Origin: Sphingomonas chungangi | Lineage (GTDB): Bacteria; Pseudomonadota; Alphaproteobacteria; Sphingomonadales; Sphingomonadaceae | Direction of reading: 5' to 3' | DNA length: 64,000 nt | Assembly (NCBI RefSeq): GCF_013778325.1 | Contig: NZ_JACEIB010000008.1 | Coordinates: 55,368 to 119,367, forward strand | Part shown: positions 27,318-37,361 of the stretch, piece after piece | Layout of the letters: every line of letters begins with the position of its first letter | How positions within the stretch are numbered: position 1 is the stretch's first letter | The notes under the pieces: model-generated | What the model was told of the DNA's origin: nothing | The model's database searches: none | The model's input: only the letters and a program-made list of their open reading frames with translations | Made by a program: the position numbers and the translations under genes

Positions 27318-28667
27318 ATGTCCCAAACGCGCCCCGTCCCGAAGACCTTCGCGGTCAAGTCCTTCGGTTGCCAGATGAACGTCTATGACGGCGAGCGCAT
27401 GGCCGAATTGCTCGCCGCGCAGGGCATGTCGGCGGCGAGCGAGGGCGAAGGCGCCGACCTCGTCGTGCTCAACACCTGCCACATCCGCGAGAAGGCGGCC
27501 GAGAAGGTCTATTCGGACATCGGCCGCATCGTGAAGGATGCCCGTGAAGACGGCCGCGACAAGCCGCTGATCGCCGTCGCCGGCTGCGTCGCGCAGGCCG
27601 AGGGCGCGGAGATCCCGAACCGGGCGAAGGCCGTCGACATCGTCGTCGGCCCGCAGGCCTATCACCGCCTGCCCGAACTGGTGGCGGACGCCGCCGCCGG
27701 CCGCTCGGCGCTCGATACGGACATGCCCGCGATCGCCAAGTTCGGCGCGCTGCCCGCCCGCCGCAAGGTCGGCCCCACCGCCTTTCTCACCGTGCAGGAG
27801 GGCTGCGACAAGTTCTGCACCTACTGCGTCGTGCCCTATACCCGCGGCGCCGAAATCTCGCGGCCTTGGGGCGAGATCGTCGACGAGGCGAAAGCGCTGG
27901 TCGGTGCCGGTGCGCGCGAGATCACCCTGCTCGGCCAGAACGTCAACGCCTGGTCCGGCGAGGACGACACCGGCGCCGCGAAGGGCCTCGACGGCCTGAT
28001 CCGCGCGCTCGACCGGCTGCCCGGGCTGGAGCGCATCCGCTACACCACCAGCCACCCCAACGACATGACGCAGGGCCTGATCGACGCGCACCGCGACGTG
28101 GCGAAGCTGATGCCCTTCCTGCACCTGCCGGTTCAGGCCGGATCGGACCGCATCCTGAAAGCGATGAACCGCAGCCACACGCGCGATTCCTACCTGCGCA
28201 TCATCGATCGCGTCCGCGCCTCACGGCCGGATATCGCGCTTTCCGGCGACTTCATCGTCGGTTTCCCCGGCGAGACGGAGGCCGAGTTCCGCGAGACGCT
28301 CGATCTCGTCGACCGGATCGGCCACGCGCAGGCATTCAGCTTCAAATACAGCCCCCGCCCCGGCACCCCCGCCGCGACGATGGACGGCCAGATCGCACCC
28401 GAGGTGATGGACGAGCGGCTCCAGCGCCTGCAGGCCCTGCTCAACGCGCAGCAACACGCCTTCAACCGCGCCACCGTCGGCGCGCGCACCCGCGTTCTGA
28501 TCGAGCGCAAGGGCAAGCTGCCCGGCCAGATGCTCGGCAAGTCGCCCTGGCTGCAATCGGTCCACCTCCAGACCGATGCGCCGATCGGGACGATGGTGGA
28601 GGTCGACATCACTGCCGCCGGGCCAAACAGCCTCGGCGCGGTGGAGCAGGTGCGCGCCGCCGCCTAA
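27318..28667 (+). CDS. miaB: tRNA-2-methylthio-N6-dimethylallyladenosine synthase
   Basis: 449 residues. Radical-SAM methylthiotransferase acting on i6A37 of tRNA. UPF0004 N-terminal domain with cluster Cys ([37 protein letters not shown]), radical SAM motif [17 protein letters not shown], and a C-terminal TRAM domain. Normal length. Its stop overlaps that of the next gene on the other strand by three bases. Confidence 0.95.
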   Translation: MSQTRPVPKTFAVKSFGCQMNVYDGERMAELLAAQGMSAASEGEGADLVVLNTCHIREKAAEKVYSDIGRIVKDAREDGRDKPLIAVAGCVAQAEGAEIPNRAKAVDIVVGPQAYHRLPELVADAAAGRSALDTDMPAIAKFGALPARRKVGPTAFLTVQEGCDKFCTYCVVPYTRGAEISRPWGEIVDEAKALVGAGAREITLLGQNVNAWSGEDDTGAAKGLDGLIRALDRLPGLERIRYTTSHPNDMTQGLIDAHRDVAKLMPFLHLPVQAGSDRILKAMNRSHTRDSYLRIIDRVRASRPDIALSGDFIVGFPGETEAEFRETLDLVDRIGHAQAFSFKYSPRPGTPAATMDGQIAPEVMDERLQRLQALLNAQQHAFNRATVGARTRVLIERKGKLPGQMLGKSPWLQSVHLQTDAPIGTMVEVDITAAGPNSLGAVEQVRAAA

Positions 28668-29419
28668 TCGGCTCGCCAGTCGGCGATGACGATTTCCTGG
28701 CCGAGCTTGATGGATAACAGATGGCCGACACCGTCCGCGCGAAGCGTGGCCGACGTGTCGCCATCCTCCACTTCGAAGCATCGCGAACCATCCGCCGCGG
28801 GGCACGCGTCCACCGACTCGATTTTCGCGGGGTCGATCGCGGCCATCACCGCCGCGCAGGGCTGCTTGTACCCTTCGCAGGTCATCGCCGCTGGCGGCGT
28901 GGCCTGTCCCTGACGCAGCAGCCAAAGGCCCTCCACGAGCGTGTCTTCGTCGGGCGCACCGATGAAGTCGGTCTTGCGGGGATCGATGGCCGCGCAATCC
29001 CGGTCGGCCTGGACCTGACCGGCAGCGTCGAGCTTGTCGAGGCTCGCGGGATCGACTGCTCCCCGCAGGCGATAGTGGCTGGTCGATTCGACCGCGCTTG
29101 CGGCGACGGGCGTGTCGGCATCGCATGGCCCATCCTCCGCCGGCCGAAAGCGGATCACGACCGTATCGCTGACGCAGACGCCTCTCGTTGCGGTGCCGCG
29201 CGGGCGGGTGTAGAACCACAGATCGGAAAGCGGCCTCTTGGGCGGATATCCGGGGCGCCCCCGAAACGGGCTCGGAATCAGGAGATCGGAAAGCTGCGCC
29301 ATGACCCGCCGCTTCGCCTGCTGGTCCGTGTCCGCGCGGATCTCGGTCTTGCTGATCGGTTCGGCCGCGTGGGCCGCACCGCTCAGGGCCACAAGCAACA
29401 TCAGACCAGCCCTGCGCAT
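28664..29419 (-). CDS. Secreted protein of unknown function
   Basis: 251 residues from ATG 29419, with GGGGAG upstream and a signal peptide ([18 protein letters not shown], cleavage after AHA). The upstream extension to 29461 lacks a signal and is rejected. No known domain; it has six or more cysteines spread along the mature chain ([49 protein letters not shown]), so disulfides in the periplasm are likely. Convergent with miaB, divergent from the next small secreted gene. Confidence 0.75.
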   Translation of the reverse strand: MRRAGLMLLVALSGAAHAAEPISKTEIRADTDQQAKRRVMAQLSDLLIPSPFRGRPGYPPKRPLSDLWFYTRPRGTATRGVCVSDTVVIRFRPAEDGPCDADTPVAASAVESTSHYRLRGAVDPASLDKLDAAGQVQADRDCAAIDPRKTDFIGAPDEDTLVEGLWLLRQGQATPPAAMTCEGYKQPCAAVMAAIDPAKIESVDACPAADGSRCFEVEDGDTSATLRADGVGHLLSIKLGQEIVIADWRAD

Positions 29420-29524
29420 CGTATCCACTCCCCGCCGGACCATCCCGCGCCGGCACCGCACGTCGTGACTCGACGGTCGCAGAAGCGTACCATCATGCGA
29501 GATCTCAAGCCCATGGAGTCAGTT

Positions 29525-29779
29525 ATGCGCAGCATGTTGCTTCTCGCCCCCCTGCTCATCGCCGCCGCGCCGCCTGCCGACAAAGCCGGACCCGGCAAGG
29601 GCTGCATGAACCATGGCGTCGACTACGCCACCGGCCAACCCGAGCCGGGCGGGTTCCAGCGGCTCGACCAGCTGCCGCCCGCCAACGAATATCTCACCGT
29701 GATCCACTCGATCGATGGCTGCCAGAAGCCGGTGATCGTGCGCTACAACGTCGATGGCCGGTCGCTGCCCGCCCATTGA
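29525..29779 (+). CDS. Small secreted protein, unknown function
   Basis: 84 residues from ATG 29525 with GGAG seven bases upstream; in-frame ATGs at 29495 and 29513 are alternatives. Signal peptide MRSMLLLAPLLIAAAPPA. The mature part has two cysteines (GKGCMNHGVDYATGQPEPGG and SIDGCQKPVIVRYNVDGR), probably disulfide bonded. Homologous short proteins of this style occur in sphingomonads, but I know of no function. Confidence 0.65.
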   Translation: MRSMLLLAPLLIAAAPPADKAGPGKGCMNHGVDYATGQPEPGGFQRLDQLPPANEYLTVIHSIDGCQKPVIVRYNVDGRSLPAH

Positions 29780-29894
29780 AACCAGCCCGTCATCGTGGTT
29801 AACCTCCCTTCAACCATGCGCGGATAGCGTGGCCATATCGTAGCCGTTTCGGGGCGAACCGGCCCCAAGGAGAGGACATGGTTCGGGGGGATCC

Positions 29895-30923
29895 ATGGCC
29901 GACGCAGTTCTCAAGCTCGCCTACGAAGTGTCGCGCGTCACCGAGGAGAAGGTCGCGCTGATCGACGATGTGATGCGCCGCACCGGCGTGCTAGCGCTCA
30001 ACGCCCGGCTGGAGGCGGCGCGGGCCGGCACGGCAGGCGCCGCCTTCGCGGTGGTGGCGCAGGAAATGGGATCGCTCGCCGGAGACATCCGCGCGATCAG
30101 CGGCGATCTGCGCGAGGCAGTCGCCAACAATATCGAGAAACTGCAAAGCGCCGGCTCGCAGATCCAGTTCGAGCTGCGCGGCGAGCGCTTCGCCGATCTC
30201 GCCCGATCGGCGGTCGAGATCATCGACCGCAACCTCTACGAACGCTCCTGCGACGTGCGATGGTGGGCGACGGACAGCGCAGTGGTGGACGCGCTGGCCA
30301 ATGGCGACGGCCGGTCGCTCCGCTTCGCCAGCGAGCGACTGGCGACGATCCTGCGCTCCTACACCGTCTATCTCGATCTCTGGGTGGCAGATCGCAAAGG
30401 CCGTATTGTTACCACGGGGCGGCCGGACATCTATTCGAGCGCGGTCGGCGCGGACGTGTCCGGTACCGAATGGTTTCAGAAGGGCATGGCGACGACCAGC
30501 GGCGACGACTTCGCAGTTTGCGACATCCAGCGCAGTCCGATGCTCGGGAGCGCGGCGGTGGCGAGTTACTCGACGGCGATCCGCGCCGGTGGTGCCCGCG
30601 ACGGCGAGAGGCTCGGCGCGCTCGGCATCTTCTTCGACTGGGCACCGCAGGCTCAGGCGATCGTCGAGGGCATCGGCCTGACCGGCGAGGAGCGCGAATC
30701 CTCCCGCGTGATGCTGCTGTCCTCCAAGAATCTCGTGCTGGCCTCGTCGGACAGCAACGGCATGCTCACCGAGACCTACGGCCTGCGCCACGAGGAGCGC
30801 GGGCGCGGCTATTACCGCACCGCCGACCGCATCGTCGCCTTCGCCCGCACGCCGGGATACGAGACCTATCGCGGGCTGGGCTGGTGGGGCTGCATTGAGC
30901 AGGTACAGAGGCTGGATGAGTGA
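29895..30923 (+). CDS. Soluble MCP signalling-tip protein with C-terminal Cache-like domain
   Basis: 342 residues, no signal peptide and no membrane span. Residues about 18-70 match the hairpin tip of methyl-accepting chemotaxis proteins (TGVLALNARLEAARAGTAGA then FAVVAQEMGSLAGDI). A helical linker to residue 115 follows, then a domain (DLWVADRKGRIVTTGRPDI, DVSGTEWFQKGMATTSGDD, GALGIFFDWAPQAQAIVEG) that resembles dCache ligand-binding domains. The normal receptor order (sensor first, tip last) is reversed and both parts seem cytoplasmic. Ribosome site is poor; a better ATG at 29878 is out of frame. Confidence 0.75.
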   Translation: MADAVLKLAYEVSRVTEEKVALIDDVMRRTGVLALNARLEAARAGTAGAAFAVVAQEMGSLAGDIRAISGDLREAVANNIEKLQSAGSQIQFELRGERFADLARSAVEIIDRNLYERSCDVRWWATDSAVVDALANGDGRSLRFASERLATILRSYTVYLDLWVADRKGRIVTTGRPDIYSSAVGADVSGTEWFQKGMATTSGDDFAVCDIQRSPMLGSAAVASYSTAIRAGGARDGERLGALGIFFDWAPQAQAIVEGIGLTGEERESSRVMLLSSKNLVLASSDSNGMLTETYGLRHEERGRGYYRTADRIVAFARTPGYETYRGLGWWGCIEQVQRLDE

Positions 30924-31040
30924 CAGTGTTGCTTCCGTGCATCGTGTGCGGGGCACCGCACGCCCCGTCTCGAAGCCTCTAGCAATTGTCACACGCCCGG
31001 CTCACCATCCTCTCCAGAGACTCGAACTCGAAAGGACCGG

Positions 31041-32036
31041 ATGAGCCGCAAGCCCGTACCCGCGCAGGCCGGAGACAAGGCCCGCATCGAAGTGGTGTTC
31101 GACAAGCCCCAGCTGCTGGGCCGCCTCTTCGGAGAGTTCGACCAGAACCTCATCGCGATCGAGAGCCGGCTCGGCGTCTATATCTCGGCGCGCGGCAACA
31201 AGCTGGTGATCGAGGGTTTCGCCGACTCGATCGGCCGCGCACGCGACGTGCTCACCGGCCTCTACAACCGCATCGCGCAGGGGCAGGAGATTGATGCCGG
31301 CGCCGTGGAGGCGGTGATCGCCATGTCGAACGAGCCGGTGCTGGACGGCATCATCCGGCAGGACGTCAGCCAGCCGCCGGCGGTGATGATCCGCACCCGC
31401 AAGAAGACGATCGTCCCCCGATCGGCCACCCAGATCCGCTACATGGAGGCCTTGGCGCGCGACGAGATCGTCTTCGCGCTCGGGCCGGCGGGCACCGGCA
31501 AGACCTATGTCGCGGTGGCGCAGGCGGTGCAGATGCTGATGCAGGGGCAGGTCGATCGCCTGATCCTGTCGCGCCCGGCGGTCGAGGCCGGCGAGCGGCT
31601 CGGCTTCCTGCCCGGCGACATGAAGGAGAAGGTCGATCCCTATCTCCGCCCGCTCTACGACGCGCTCTACGACATGCTGCCGGCCGAGCAGGTGGAACGC
31701 CGCATCGCGTCGGGCGAGATCGAGATCGCGCCGATCGCCTTCATGCGCGGCCGCACCTTGAGCGACGCCTTCATCATCCTCGACGAGGCGCAGAACACCA
31801 CGCCCGCGCAGATGAAGATGTTCCTCACCCGCTTCGGCCAGAACAGCCGCATGGTGGTGTGCGGCGATCCCCGACAGGTCGACTTGCCCGATATCGGCAA
31901 ATCGGGCCTCGCGGACGCGGTGGCGAAGCTGGAGGATATCCGGGGCATCGCGATGATCCGCTTCGGCGCGGGCGACGTCGTGCGCCACCCGCTGGTCGGC
32001 AAGATCGTCGAGGCTTATGAGGGGCCGGATGCTTGA
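31041..32036 (+). CDS. phoH: PhoH-like NTPase
   Basis: 331 residues. N-terminal KH-like RNA-binding part (residues about 15-75) then a P-loop ATPase: Walker [37 protein letters not shown], Walker [20 protein letters not shown], and [12 protein letters not shown]. Usually next to ybeY and linked to RNA quality control and phosphate stress. Here a 102-residue extra gene overlaps its end and separates it from ybeY. Confidence 0.93.
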   Translation: MSRKPVPAQAGDKARIEVVFDKPQLLGRLFGEFDQNLIAIESRLGVYISARGNKLVIEGFADSIGRARDVLTGLYNRIAQGQEIDAGAVEAVIAMSNEPVLDGIIRQDVSQPPAVMIRTRKKTIVPRSATQIRYMEALARDEIVFALGPAGTGKTYVAVAQAVQMLMQGQVDRLILSRPAVEAGERLGFLPGDMKEKVDPYLRPLYDALYDMLPAEQVERRIASGEIEIAPIAFMRGRTLSDAFIILDEAQNTTPAQMKMFLTRFGQNSRMVVCGDPRQVDLPDIGKSGLADAVAKLEDIRGIAMIRFGAGDVVRHPLVGKIVEAYEGPDA

Positions 32037-32337
32037 GGCCACGTTGTTTATTCACAACGTGGAGGACGAGTCTGTACCCAACGGCCGCCATCGGATTACG
32101 CTCGCGCCCTTCGAACTCGCCGATCCCGAAGGACTGACCGTTTATGGAATCGCGGCGGCTGATGAAGCTGCGACCTGGCTCACGGGCATGATCTATAATC
32201 CTGTCATTCTTCGCGGGCGATTGAAGATCGGAATGCAGGACGACGGCTATCTTTATCGCGTAAACGAAGGTGGCGATAAGCTGCGTCTCGGGACGTATGA
32301 GACCGTCGCCCAAGCGCGGCTCAAGATTCATTTGTGA
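32029..32337 (+). CDS. Small protein inserted between phoH and ybeY
   Basis: 102 residues from ATG 32029, overlapping the phoH stop by eight bases (ATG 32017 is four codons longer). No domain recognised. It looks like a compact cytoplasmic beta-rich protein ([40 protein letters not shown]). Base composition is visibly AT-richer than phoH and ybeY, suggesting a recent arrival. The end lies 18 bases before the ybeY start, so it remains within the operon. Confidence 0.65.
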   Translation: MLEATLFIHNVEDESVPNGRHRITLAPFELADPEGLTVYGIAAADEAATWLTGMIYNPVILRGRLKIGMQDDGYLYRVNEGGDKLRLGTYETVAQARLKIHL

Positions 32338-32355
32338 TTGGGATCAGGTCAATCC

Positions 32356-32865
32356 ATGCTTCTCGTTGAAACCGATGCCGAGGGCTGGCCCGAATCCGAT
32401 CGCTGGCAGGCGATCGCGGACAAGGCGGTGCGCGCGGCGATCCTCCATTCGCCGGACAAGCGCTTCCTGACCGAGCCGACGCAAATCGAGGTGTCGGTGA
32501 AGTTCACCTCTGATGACGAGGTGCACGCGCTCAACCGCGACTATCGGCAGAAGGACAAGCCGACCAACGTCCTCTCCTTCCCGATGGTGCAGGAGGATCT
32601 GCTCGAGACGATCGACCAGAATAGCGATGACGGCGAGGTGCTGCTCGGCGACATCGTGCTGGCCCACGGCGTCTGCGCGCGCGAGGCGGAGGAGAAGGGC
32701 GTGACCGTCGAGGCGCACGCCACGCACCTCGTCGTCCACGGCACCTACCATCTGCTCGGCTACGACCACATGACCGATCAGGATGCCGAGGAAATGGAAG
32801 CCGCCGAGCGCGAGGCGCTCGCGAGCCTGGGCATCGCCGATCCGTATCTCGTCGACGACGAATAG
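32356..32865 (+). CDS. ybeY: Endoribonuclease YbeY (rRNA maturation factor)
   Basis: 169 residues from ATG 32356; a TTG six codons upstream is possible. YbeY is a zinc endoribonuclease involved in 16S rRNA 3' maturation and ribosome quality control. The zinc site is in VVHGTYHLLGYDHMTDQDA (H-x3-H-x5-H), and NRDYRQKDKPTNVLSFPM is the conserved family block. Precedes corC, as in many proteobacteria. Confidence 0.94.
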   Translation: MLLVETDAEGWPESDRWQAIADKAVRAAILHSPDKRFLTEPTQIEVSVKFTSDDEVHALNRDYRQKDKPTNVLSFPMVQEDLLETIDQNSDDGEVLLGDIVLAHGVCAREAEEKGVTVEAHATHLVVHGTYHLLGYDHMTDQDAEEMEAAEREALASLGIADPYLVDDE

Positions 32866-32935
32866 CACCTCGACTCGCCCCCTCCCCACCCGCTAGAATC
32901 GCGGTCGCAACAAACAGGGGTTCCTCCACACCGTC

Positions 32936-33829
32936 ATGCCCGACGATTCCAGTAGAAGCCCCGCCGGAAGCGGCGGGAATTTGTGGTCCGGCCTGCGCCA
33001 GCTGATCTTCGGCGAAGGCTCCGAACCGACGCTCCGCGACCAGATCGAGGAAGCGATCGAGGAGCATGAGGGCGATGCGCCCAACGCGCTCGACCTGTCG
33101 CCGGTGGAGCGCATCATGCTCCGCAACCTGCTCGATTTCGGCGAGCGCACGGTGCGCGACGTGGCCGTTCCGCGCGGCGACATCATCGCCGTGGAGGAGG
33201 ATGCGACCTTCGAGGAATTGGTCCAGCTCTTCGCCGAAGCCGGTCATTCGCGCCTGCCCGTCTATCGCGAGACGCTCGACACCGTCACCGGCATGATCCA
33301 CGTCAAGGATGTGTTCGCGATCCTCGCCGGCGTCGCCCCCAAGCCTGCCAGCATCACAGCGCTGATCCGCCAGCCGCGCTACGTGCCCGAGGCGATGGGC
33401 GTGATCGAGCTGCTCGCCGAGATGCGCGCGACGCAGACCCACCTCGCCATCGTGGTGGACGAATATTCGGGCACCGAGGGCCTCGTCACCATCGAGGATC
33501 TGGTCGAGGAGATCGTCGGCGACATCGAGGACGAGCATGACGAGGCGCCCACCCTGCTGCTCGTGCCGCTGGACGACGGCGCCTGGGACGCCGACGCGCG
33601 CGCCGAGCTGGAGGATGTCGGCGAGACGGTCGACCCGCGCCTCGCCGAGACGGACGAGCCGATCGATACGCTGGGCGGCCTCGCCGCCTCGATCGCCGAG
33701 CGCATCCCGCAGATCGGCGACATGCTGGAGCACGAAAGTGGCTGGACGCTGGAGGTGACCGACGGCGACCAGCGGCGCGTCACGCGGCTGCGGCTGCACC
33801 CGCCGGCGGCGGAGATCGTGGCGGAGTAG
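32936..33829 (+). CDS. corC: CorC/HlyC family transporter-associated CBS protein
   Basis: 297 residues, no membrane span. Two CBS domains (residues about 75-195; [20 protein letters not shown] and [20 protein letters not shown]) and a C-terminal CorC_HlyC domain. Known as YbeX, linked to magnesium/cobalt resistance and ribosome metabolism; the phoH-ybeY-ybeX order is a well-known conserved context. Confidence 0.9.
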   Translation: MPDDSSRSPAGSGGNLWSGLRQLIFGEGSEPTLRDQIEEAIEEHEGDAPNALDLSPVERIMLRNLLDFGERTVRDVAVPRGDIIAVEEDATFEELVQLFAEAGHSRLPVYRETLDTVTGMIHVKDVFAILAGVAPKPASITALIRQPRYVPEAMGVIELLAEMRATQTHLAIVVDEYSGTEGLVTIEDLVEEIVGDIEDEHDEAPTLLLVPLDDGAWDADARAELEDVGETVDPRLAETDEPIDTLGGLAASIAERIPQIGDMLEHESGWTLEVTDGDQRRVTRLRLHPPAAEIVAE

Positions 33830-33873
33830 CGGCACCTTGCGGTGAGGGGCGGTAAGCGCCTAACCCGCGCGTC

Positions 33874-34590
33874 ATGACCCGCACCCACATCCTCGCGACC
33901 GGCACCAGCCGGGGCATCGGCGCCGCCATCGCCGCGCGACTCGATCGTCCCGACGTCCGCCTGATCGGCCATGCCAGCCGGCCGGGCGCCGCCGACACCG
34001 TCCCCGCCGATCTCGACGAGCCCGGTGCCGCGCACGCGCTATGGGCCGAGGCACTGGACCGGCTCGACGGCCGCATCGACGTGCTGATCAACAATGCCGG
34101 TATCTTCGAGGCCGCGCCAATCGACCTGCCGGACGCCGACTGGCTCGCCGCCTGGGAGCGGACGATGCGGATCAACCTCACCGCGTCGGCGGAGCTCTGC
34201 CGGCTGGCCGTCCAGCATTTTTCCGGGCGAGAACGAGGCGGCCGGATCGTCAACGTCGCCAGCCGCGCCGCCTATCGCGGCGATTCGCCCGCGCACTGGC
34301 ATTACGCCGCCTCCAAGGCCGGCATGGTGGCGATGACCAAGTCGATCGCGCGGGGCTATGCCGGGCACAACATCCTCGCCTTCGCGGTCTGCCCCGGCTT
34401 CACCATGACGGGCATGGCGGAGGAGTATCTGGCCAGCCGGGGCGGCGAGAAACTCCTCGCCGACATCCCGCTCGGCCGCGTCGCCGATCCCGCCGAAGTG
34501 GCCGAGACGGTGCGCTGGCTTGCGCTCGACGCACCGGCATCCGTCACCGGATCGATCATCGATGTGAACGGGGCCTCCTATGTCCGCTGA
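33874..34590 (+). CDS. Short-chain dehydrogenase/reductase
   Basis: 238 residues. Rossmann NAD(P) site [23 protein letters not shown] motif ([10 protein letters not shown]), and catalytic Tyr-x3-Lys in [14 protein letters not shown], with the usual C-terminal [13 protein letters not shown]. Classical SDR; substrate unknown. The stop overlaps the prmA start by 11 bases, so they are co-expressed. Confidence 0.88.
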   Translation: MTRTHILATGTSRGIGAAIAARLDRPDVRLIGHASRPGAADTVPADLDEPGAAHALWAEALDRLDGRIDVLINNAGIFEAAPIDLPDADWLAAWERTMRINLTASAELCRLAVQHFSGRERGGRIVNVASRAAYRGDSPAHWHYAASKAGMVAMTKSIARGYAGHNILAFAVCPGFTMTGMAEEYLASRGGEKLLADIPLGRVADPAEVAETVRWLALDAPASVTGSIIDVNGASYVR

Positions 34591-35488
34591 AAGCTGGAAG
34601 ATCACCCTCCCCTGCACGCGCGAGGAGGGCGAGGCGCTCGCCTTCGCCACCGACCCCTTCCCCGGCATGGAGGAGCCGCCGGTGCTCAATACGCTGGAGC
34701 CGGACGAGGATCGTCCGGAGAACTGGCTGGTCGAAGCCTTCACCGAGGGCAAACCGACGCCGGAGGTGATCGCGGCGGTGCAGGCGCTGGTCCCATCCGC
34801 GGCGCGGCTCAAGCCCGTCGTCGAGAAGGTCGAGGAACAGGACTGGGTGACGCTCAGCCAGTCCGGTCTGGAGCCGATCCGGGCGGGCCGCTTCTACGTC
34901 CACACCTCGGCGCACGGCGCGGTGATCCCGTCCGACGCGACGGTGTTCCGGATCGACGCCGGACGCGCCTTCGGGACGGGCCACCATTACACGACCACCG
35001 GCTGCCTGATGATGCTCGATCGGCTGAAGCGTCAGGGTGCCCGCTACCGGATGATCGCGGACGTCGGCACCGGCACGGGCCTGCTCGCCTTCGCGGCGAT
35101 GGCGCTGTGGCCCCGCGCGCATGCGGTGGCGACCGACATCGATCCGGTCTCGATCGAGGTCACCGCCGAGAACGCGCAGGCAAACGGCGTCAACGAGGAT
35201 CGGCTGGCTCTGGCCGTGGCCGAGGGCGTCGACCACCCGCTCTATCGCGAGCTCGCGCCGTTCGATCTGGTGATCGCCAACATCCTGGCCCAGCCGCTGA
35301 TCGAGCTGGCGCCGTCCATCGCCGCGACCATCGCGCAGGGCGGCACGCTGATCCTCGCCGGGCTGCTGAACACGCAGGCCGAGGCGGTCACCGCCGCCTA
35401 TCGCCGCGAGGGGCTGCGTCCGGCCGACACGATCCGCAACGGCGACTGGTCGATCCTGATGCTGCGCAAGCGGCGGCGGATGCGCTGA
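34580..35488 (+). CDS. prmA: Ribosomal protein L11 methyltransferase
   Basis: 302 residues. Trimethylates L11 using SAM. Conserved FRIDAGRAFGTGHHYTTTGC and ADVGTGTGLLAFAAMALW (SAM motif I), followed by the NPPF-like motif variant DLVIANILAQPLIELAP. Alphaproteobacterial PrmA proteins show this divergent N-terminal domain. Overlaps the SDR gene. Confidence 0.9.
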   Translation: MSAESWKITLPCTREEGEALAFATDPFPGMEEPPVLNTLEPDEDRPENWLVEAFTEGKPTPEVIAAVQALVPSAARLKPVVEKVEEQDWVTLSQSGLEPIRAGRFYVHTSAHGAVIPSDATVFRIDAGRAFGTGHHYTTTGCLMMLDRLKRQGARYRMIADVGTGTGLLAFAAMALWPRAHAVATDIDPVSIEVTAENAQANGVNEDRLALAVAEGVDHPLYRELAPFDLVIANILAQPLIELAPSIAATIAQGGTLILAGLLNTQAEAVTAAYRREGLRPADTIRNGDWSILMLRKRRRMR

Positions 35489-35528
35489 GGCCTCGACAGG
35501 CGCCTCCCGCCACGCCACAGAGACGATC

Positions 35529-36779
35529 GTGACCCCCAAGCGCATCCTCCTGATCGTCGGCGGCGGCATCGCGGCCTTCAAGGCCTGCGAGGTGCTGCGG
35601 ACGCTTCGCAAGCGCGGCCACACCGTGCGGTGCGTGCTGACCGAGGCGGGGGCGCAGTTCATCACGCCCCTCACCCTCGCCGCGCTCTCCGAGCAACCGG
35701 TCCACACTTCGCTCTTCGAGCTCAAGGACGAGGTGGAGATGGGGCATATCGAGCTCAGCCGCGAGGCCGATCTCGTCGTCGTCTGCCCGGCCACCGCCAA
35801 TCTGATGGCGCGGATGGCGGCGGGGATCTGCGACGATCTCGCCACCACCTTGCTGCTGGCCACCGACAAGCCAGTGCTGTGCGCGCCCGCCATGAACGTG
35901 CGGATGTGGCTGCACCCCGCCACCCAGCGCAACGTCGCCCAGTTGCGCGCCGACGACGTGACCGTGATGGAGCCCGACGAGGGCATGATGGCCTGCGGCG
36001 AGTTCGGCCCCGGCCGCCTGCCCGAGCCGGACGCGATCGTCGCGGCGATCGAGGACGCGCTGCAACGGCCGATCCCTGCGCGGCTGCTGAGCGTTTCGGC
36101 TGCGCCCGCCAGCAACCCCAGCTATTCCGGCCCGCTCACCGGCCGCAAGATCGTCGTCACCGCGGGTCCCACCCACGAGCCGATCGACCCGGTGCGCTAC
36201 ATCGCCAACCGCTCCTCCGGAAAGCAGGGTTTCGCGATAGCCGAAGCCGCAGCGAGGCTCGGTGCGGAAGTGACTTTGGTGGCGGGTCCCGTCACCCTTC
36301 CCACTCCGCCGGGCGTGAAGCGCGTCGATGTCGAGAGCGCGCGGGAGATGCAGGCGGCGGTCGATCGCGCGCTGCCCGCCGATGCCGCGATCATGGTCGC
36401 CGCCGTCGCCGACTGGCATGTCGATGCCGCCGCGCAGAAGATCAAGAAGCAGCCCGACGGCACGCCCCCCGCGCTCGCGCTTGTCCAGAACCCGGATATC
36501 CTCGCCGGCCTCGCCCGCTCGGCGAAGCGCCCGCGCCTGCTGATCGGCTTCGCCGCCGAGACCAATGACGTGGTCGCCTACGCGCGGGCCAAGCTCGCCG
36601 CCAAGGGCTGCGACTGGATCGTCGCCAACGACGTCTCCGGAGACGTGATGGGCGGCGACAGCAACAGCATCCACCTCGTCACCCGCGACGGCGTCGAGGA
36701 CTGGCCGAACCTTCCCAAGCAGGCGGTGGCGGAGCAACTCGCCGCCCGCATCGCCGATGCCCTGTCGGAGCCGCGATGA
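35529..36779 (+). CDS. coaBC: Phosphopantothenoylcysteine synthetase/decarboxylase
   Basis: 416 residues, bifunctional coenzyme A enzyme. CoaC part: [20 protein letters not shown], flavin/substrate motif APAMNVRMW and the substrate-clamp Cys in [16 protein letters not shown]. CoaB part: [20 protein letters not shown] then [20 protein letters not shown]. Joins phosphopantothenate to Cys with CTP, then decarboxylates. Stop overlaps dut by four bases, the classic coaBC-dut pair. Confidence 0.95.
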   Translation: MTPKRILLIVGGGIAAFKACEVLRTLRKRGHTVRCVLTEAGAQFITPLTLAALSEQPVHTSLFELKDEVEMGHIELSREADLVVVCPATANLMARMAAGICDDLATTLLLATDKPVLCAPAMNVRMWLHPATQRNVAQLRADDVTVMEPDEGMMACGEFGPGRLPEPDAIVAAIEDALQRPIPARLLSVSAAPASNPSYSGPLTGRKIVVTAGPTHEPIDPVRYIANRSSGKQGFAIAEAAARLGAEVTLVAGPVTLPTPPGVKRVDVESAREMQAAVDRALPADAAIMVAAVADWHVDAAAQKIKKQPDGTPPALALVQNPDILAGLARSAKRPRLLIGFAAETNDVVAYARAKLAAKGCDWIVANDVSGDVMGGDSNSIHLVTRDGVEDWPNLPKQAVAEQLAARIADALSEPR

Positions 36780-37225
36780 TCGAGATCCAGCTGAAGCGCC
36801 TGCCGCATGGCGAGGGCCTCCCCGCTCCAACCTACGCCACCACCGGCGCGGCGGGGCTCGACATCGTCTCGGCCGAGGACATCGTGCTCGGGCCGGGCGA
36901 CCGCCATGCGGTGGCGACAGGCTTCGCGGTGGCGATCCCGGCGGGCTACGAGATCCAGGTCCGGCCGCGCTCGGGCCTCGCGCTCAAGCACGGCATCACC
37001 TGCCTCAACACGCCAGGCACGATCGATGCGGACTATCGCGGCGAGGTGAAGGTGATCCTCGCCAATCTCGGCGTCGAACCCTTCGAGGTGAAGCGCGGCG
37101 AGCGGGTGGCGCAACTGGTGCCGGCGGAGGTGACGGCGGCGCGCTTCCTCGAGGTCGAGACGCTCGACGAGACGACGCGCGGGGCCGGCGGCTTCGGCTC
37201 GACGGGGCGCCACTCGCTGCCGTGA
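36776..37225 (+). CDS. dut: Deoxyuridine 5'-triphosphate nucleotidohydrolase
   Basis: 149 residues, trimeric dUTPase. All five motifs are seen: [45 protein letters not shown] and GAGGFGSTG. Hydrolyses dUTP to dUMP, limiting uracil in DNA; this fits with the uracil-DNA glycosylase at 62.2 kb. Overlaps coaBC. A palindromic repeat follows. Confidence 0.96.
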   Translation: MIEIQLKRLPHGEGLPAPTYATTGAAGLDIVSAEDIVLGPGDRHAVATGFAVAIPAGYEIQVRPRSGLALKHGITCLNTPGTIDADYRGEVKVILANLGVEPFEVKRGERVAQLVPAEVTAARFLEVETLDETTRGAGGFGSTGRHSLP

Positions 37226-37238
37226 CATTCCTATTTTT

Positions 37239-37342
37239 CCGTTCGGTTCGAGCAGCTTCGAGCGAAGTCGACAAGCGTCCGTCGAGAATCCTTTCTCGAC
37301 TTCGGTTCTCGACGGGCTCGAACCTGCGCTCGAAGCGAACGG
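37239..37342. repeat. Palindromic repeat, variant subtype
   Basis: Arms CCGTTCGGTTCGAGCAGCTT and a matching ...CTCGAAGCGAACGG enclose CGTCGAGAA...TTCTCGACG. It shares the outer CCGTTCG/CGAACGG ends and CGAAGTCGA strings with the family at 4334 but differs inside. It ends 19 bases before the moeB-like start. Confidence 0.7.
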
Positions 37343-37361
37343 ATATGCTTGCAGATCGACC

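Noticed and set aside
26127-28178. 683-codon minus-strand frame opposite fur, plsC and miaB
   Set aside because: Shadow frame; three real genes with clear motifs lie on the plus strand.
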